DNA of 7,541 nucleotides from Bacteroidales bacterium (GTDB lineage Bacteria > Bacteroidota > Bacteroidia > Bacteroidales > JAADJA01): assembly GCA_030635465.1 (NCBI GenBank), contig DAOVYU010000036.1, positions 1 through 7,541 of the forward strand, given 5' to 3'. The notes under the pieces were generated by a model. That model saw nothing but the letters and a program-made list of their open reading frames with translations. It was not told the origin of the DNA and did not search any database. The position numbers were made by a program, and so were the translations under genes. Below, in pieces: positions 6,207 through 7,541 of the stretch. The number at the start of each line of letters is the position of its first letter. Position 1 is the first letter of the stretch.

Positions 6207-7325
6207 TTATTCAATCGAGAACTTACCTGAATATAAATTACTACCCTGTAGTTCTACAAAGTACAATCCGCTATTCAGATTAACAGTTTCTATCGATATT
6301 TCATTTTTATCTGTTATAACCGAAGCGATCATTACTCCTGATTCATCAATTATGCTAACCTGAAAAAACTCATTATATGGATTTGTGAATTCAACAGTTG
6401 CCTCTCCTTTTGTATTTGAAGGACCTACAGCAAAAGTCATTGAATCAGCTATTTCAAAATTATAGTCAATATTTTTAACTTCTGAAAATTCCGAGTTTAA
6501 ATCATTAATCCATTTATTTCTTATAATTTTTTGAGTAATCATGTTTATAGTATTACCGGCTTCATTATAAAAATATAATGCACGGTTGCTATCAAACCAC
6601 TTTTCCTTTTTGGAATTCCAGGTCAATACCTTTTGTTCTTCCAGATTTCCATTTCCATTATAAATAAACTCTTCTTTCGCCAGTAAAGTTTGTTTCTCTC
6701 CTTTTACACGATATTTTGTTTTTTCTATTAATTTTCCTTGCTCATCATAAGTACATTCATAATTAAAACTTGGATTTCCCCACTGATAATTCTTCCAGTA
6801 AGCAAGGTTTTCATCCATCAGTAAATCATCTGAATTGTAATAATACTGGTAACGTAAAAAGTTTGTCCATGCTTCTTCATAATTCTGGATAACCTTTTCC
6901 TTTAGTTTTCCATCAGATGAATAAATCAAAATTTCTTTAGAAGTATCAATATATTTGCCTTTATAAATATTCTGATGTGTAATCTGAACCAATTTACCAT
7001 CATTATTATATTTAAACAATTTACGATAATTATCAACCCATTTCAATTTATTGTCGTTCCAGTATTGTTCAAATTCTTCAATGATTTTCCCGTTGTTATA
7101 ATAATATGCTTTAAGATTATAATTTATCCACTGATCATCCTCATTTATCTGAATCAGTTCAGATGCCATTAAACCATTTATATAGGTAGTTACTATTCTA
7201 TCCAAATTTTCCCATGAATTCGAAGATGAATTCCAATGACGGGAATATGTAGTATCGTAGTTAACTTGAGAAAAAAGATTTGTTGAAATTAGTACACTTA
7301 GGATTAAAAAAAAGATAGTTTTCAT
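6207..7325 (-). CDS. Secreted repeat protein with a T9SS C-terminal sorting domain
   Basis: The chosen start (ATG at 7325-7323) gives 372 residues beginning MKTIFFLILSV, a textbook signal peptide with predicted cleavage after NLFS at S19, leaving Gln20 first. The frame stays open to an ATG at 7403, but those 26 residues are polar and would bury the signal peptide. The body holds eight units that start at Y48, Y76, Y106, Y135, Y163, Y193, Y222 and Y253, 28-31 residues apart. The pattern is roughly Y(N/D)xxGKL...W...W, which recalls YD/RHS-like or MORN-like beta repeats. Residues about 300-372 fit the type A sorting domain: NPYNEFFQVSIIDESG, then LNSGLYFVEL and a final GKFSIE. It is expected to cross the outer membrane by T9SS, losing that tail. 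The molecular role is unknown; adhesion or carbohydrate or envelope contact is only a guess. It converges on the cyclase gene. Confidence 0.85.
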   Translation of the reverse strand: MKTIFFLILSVLISTNLFSQVNYDTTYSRHWNSSSNSWENLDRIVTTYINGLMASELIQINEDDQWINYNLKAYYYNNGKIIEEFEQYWNDNKLKWVDNYRKLFKYNNDGKLVQITHQNIYKGKYIDTSKEILIYSSDGKLKEKVIQNYEEAWTNFLRYQYYYNSDDLLMDENLAYWKNYQWGNPSFNYECTYDEQGKLIEKTKYRVKGEKQTLLAKEEFIYNGNGNLEEQKVLTWNSKKEKWFDSNRALYFYNEAGNTINMITQKIIRNKWINDLNSEFSEVKNIDYNFEIADSMTFAVGPSNTKGEATVEFTNPYNEFFQVSIIDESGVMIASVITDKNEISIETVNLNSGLYFVELQGSNLYSGKFSIE

Positions 7326-7343
7326 TCTGTTCGTTTTAAAAAT

Positions 7344-7369
7344 AATACACTTGATTTGCTTGGTGTATT
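7344..7369. promoter_or_regulatory. Inverted repeat in the leader of the secreted-protein gene
   Basis: AATACAC (7344-7350) and GTGTATT (7363-7369) are perfect complements around 12 bases, 19 bp ahead of the chosen start codon on the minus strand. This could be a 7-bp RNA hairpin in the leader or a DNA-binding site. The loop sequence recurs in complementary form beyond the stop codon (6168-6179). Confidence 0.4.
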
Positions 7370-7485
7370 GTTTTACGAACTTTATGCCATCAGCATATAT
7401 CATTGACTATCTGTTTTTTAACGAATCTATCTGGTTAATCTAATTTTCCGATTCGGGATATCCATTCCCAAATTGGAACTTATTG

Positions 7486-7516
7486 CAAATATAAGAAATT
7501 TTCTATAATGCAACAA
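7486..7516 (-). promoter_or_regulatory. Candidate promoter of the minus-strand gene
   Basis: On the minus strand TATATTTG (7493-7486) matches TAnnTTTG exactly. TTGTTG (7516-7511) lies upstream, giving a TTG-to-box spacing of 20 or 17 bp, within the range reported for Bacteroidota. Transcription would start near 7480, leaving a leader of about 155 nt to the 7325 start. The remaining sequence between 7326 and 7541 holds no gene that I can support on either strand. Confidence 0.5.
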
Positions 7517-7541
7517 ATAAGTTAAAAAGGATTTTCAACAA

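Noticed and set aside
6975..7172. Plus-strand hydrophobic frame of 65 codons
   Set aside because: It is antisense to the Tyr/Asn-rich repeats of the secreted protein. Its Ile/Phe-rich composition is simply what those codons give when read backwards.
7326..7403. In-frame upstream ATG extending the secreted protein by 26 residues
   Set aside because: The added residues are polar and basic, and would place the signal peptide inside the chain. The start at 7325 gives a standard signal peptide. The extension also runs across the leader inverted repeat.

Overview
The window looks like an AT-rich chromosomal segment of a Bacteroidota bacterium, probably of the Bacteroidales/Marinilabiliales kind. 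The clues are three exact copies of the Bacteroidota -7 promoter word TAnnTTTG placed ahead of genes, mostly A-rich leaders without Shine-Dalgarno sites, a lipoprotein that resembles glutaminyl cyclase, and a secreted protein with a type IX secretion (T9SS) C-terminal sorting domain. Genus assignment is not possible by eye.

Layout. Bases 1-135 are the last 44 codons of a gene that starts outside the window. Next come a leader with a GC-rich hairpin element (204-241) and a gene for an unrecognised 134-residue protein with three membrane segments (258-662). A PIN-PhoH fusion ATPase/RNase follows (820-2175). After a structured intergenic region holding a likely terminator, a palindrome and a promoter, there is an apparent operon of three genes: an NtrC-type sigma-54 response regulator (2342-3721), its membrane sensor kinase overlapping it by 11 bp (3711-5066), and an M28-fold glutaminyl-cyclase-like lipoprotein 27 bp further on (5094-6086). 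The last gene runs on the minus strand (7325-6207). It encodes a T9SS-exported protein built of roughly 30-residue repeats, with its own terminator (6134-6167) and a candidate promoter near the right edge.

How the genes may work together. The kinase and regulator are almost certainly cognate partners, because they overlap and all phosphotransfer residues are present. The cyclase is probably co-transcribed with them. Its predicted activity fits the minus-strand gene: that protein's signal peptide is predicted to be cut just before a glutamine, the residue which periplasmic glutaminyl cyclases convert to pyroglutamate in this phylum. No CRISPR array, transposase, tRNA or rRNA is visible.

Nothing here amounts to a clearly new multi-gene system. 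The items most worth a second look are non-coding: a palindrome touching the two-component promoter, a GC-rich hairpin directly before a ribosome site, and complementary words in the two untranslated ends of the secreted-protein gene.
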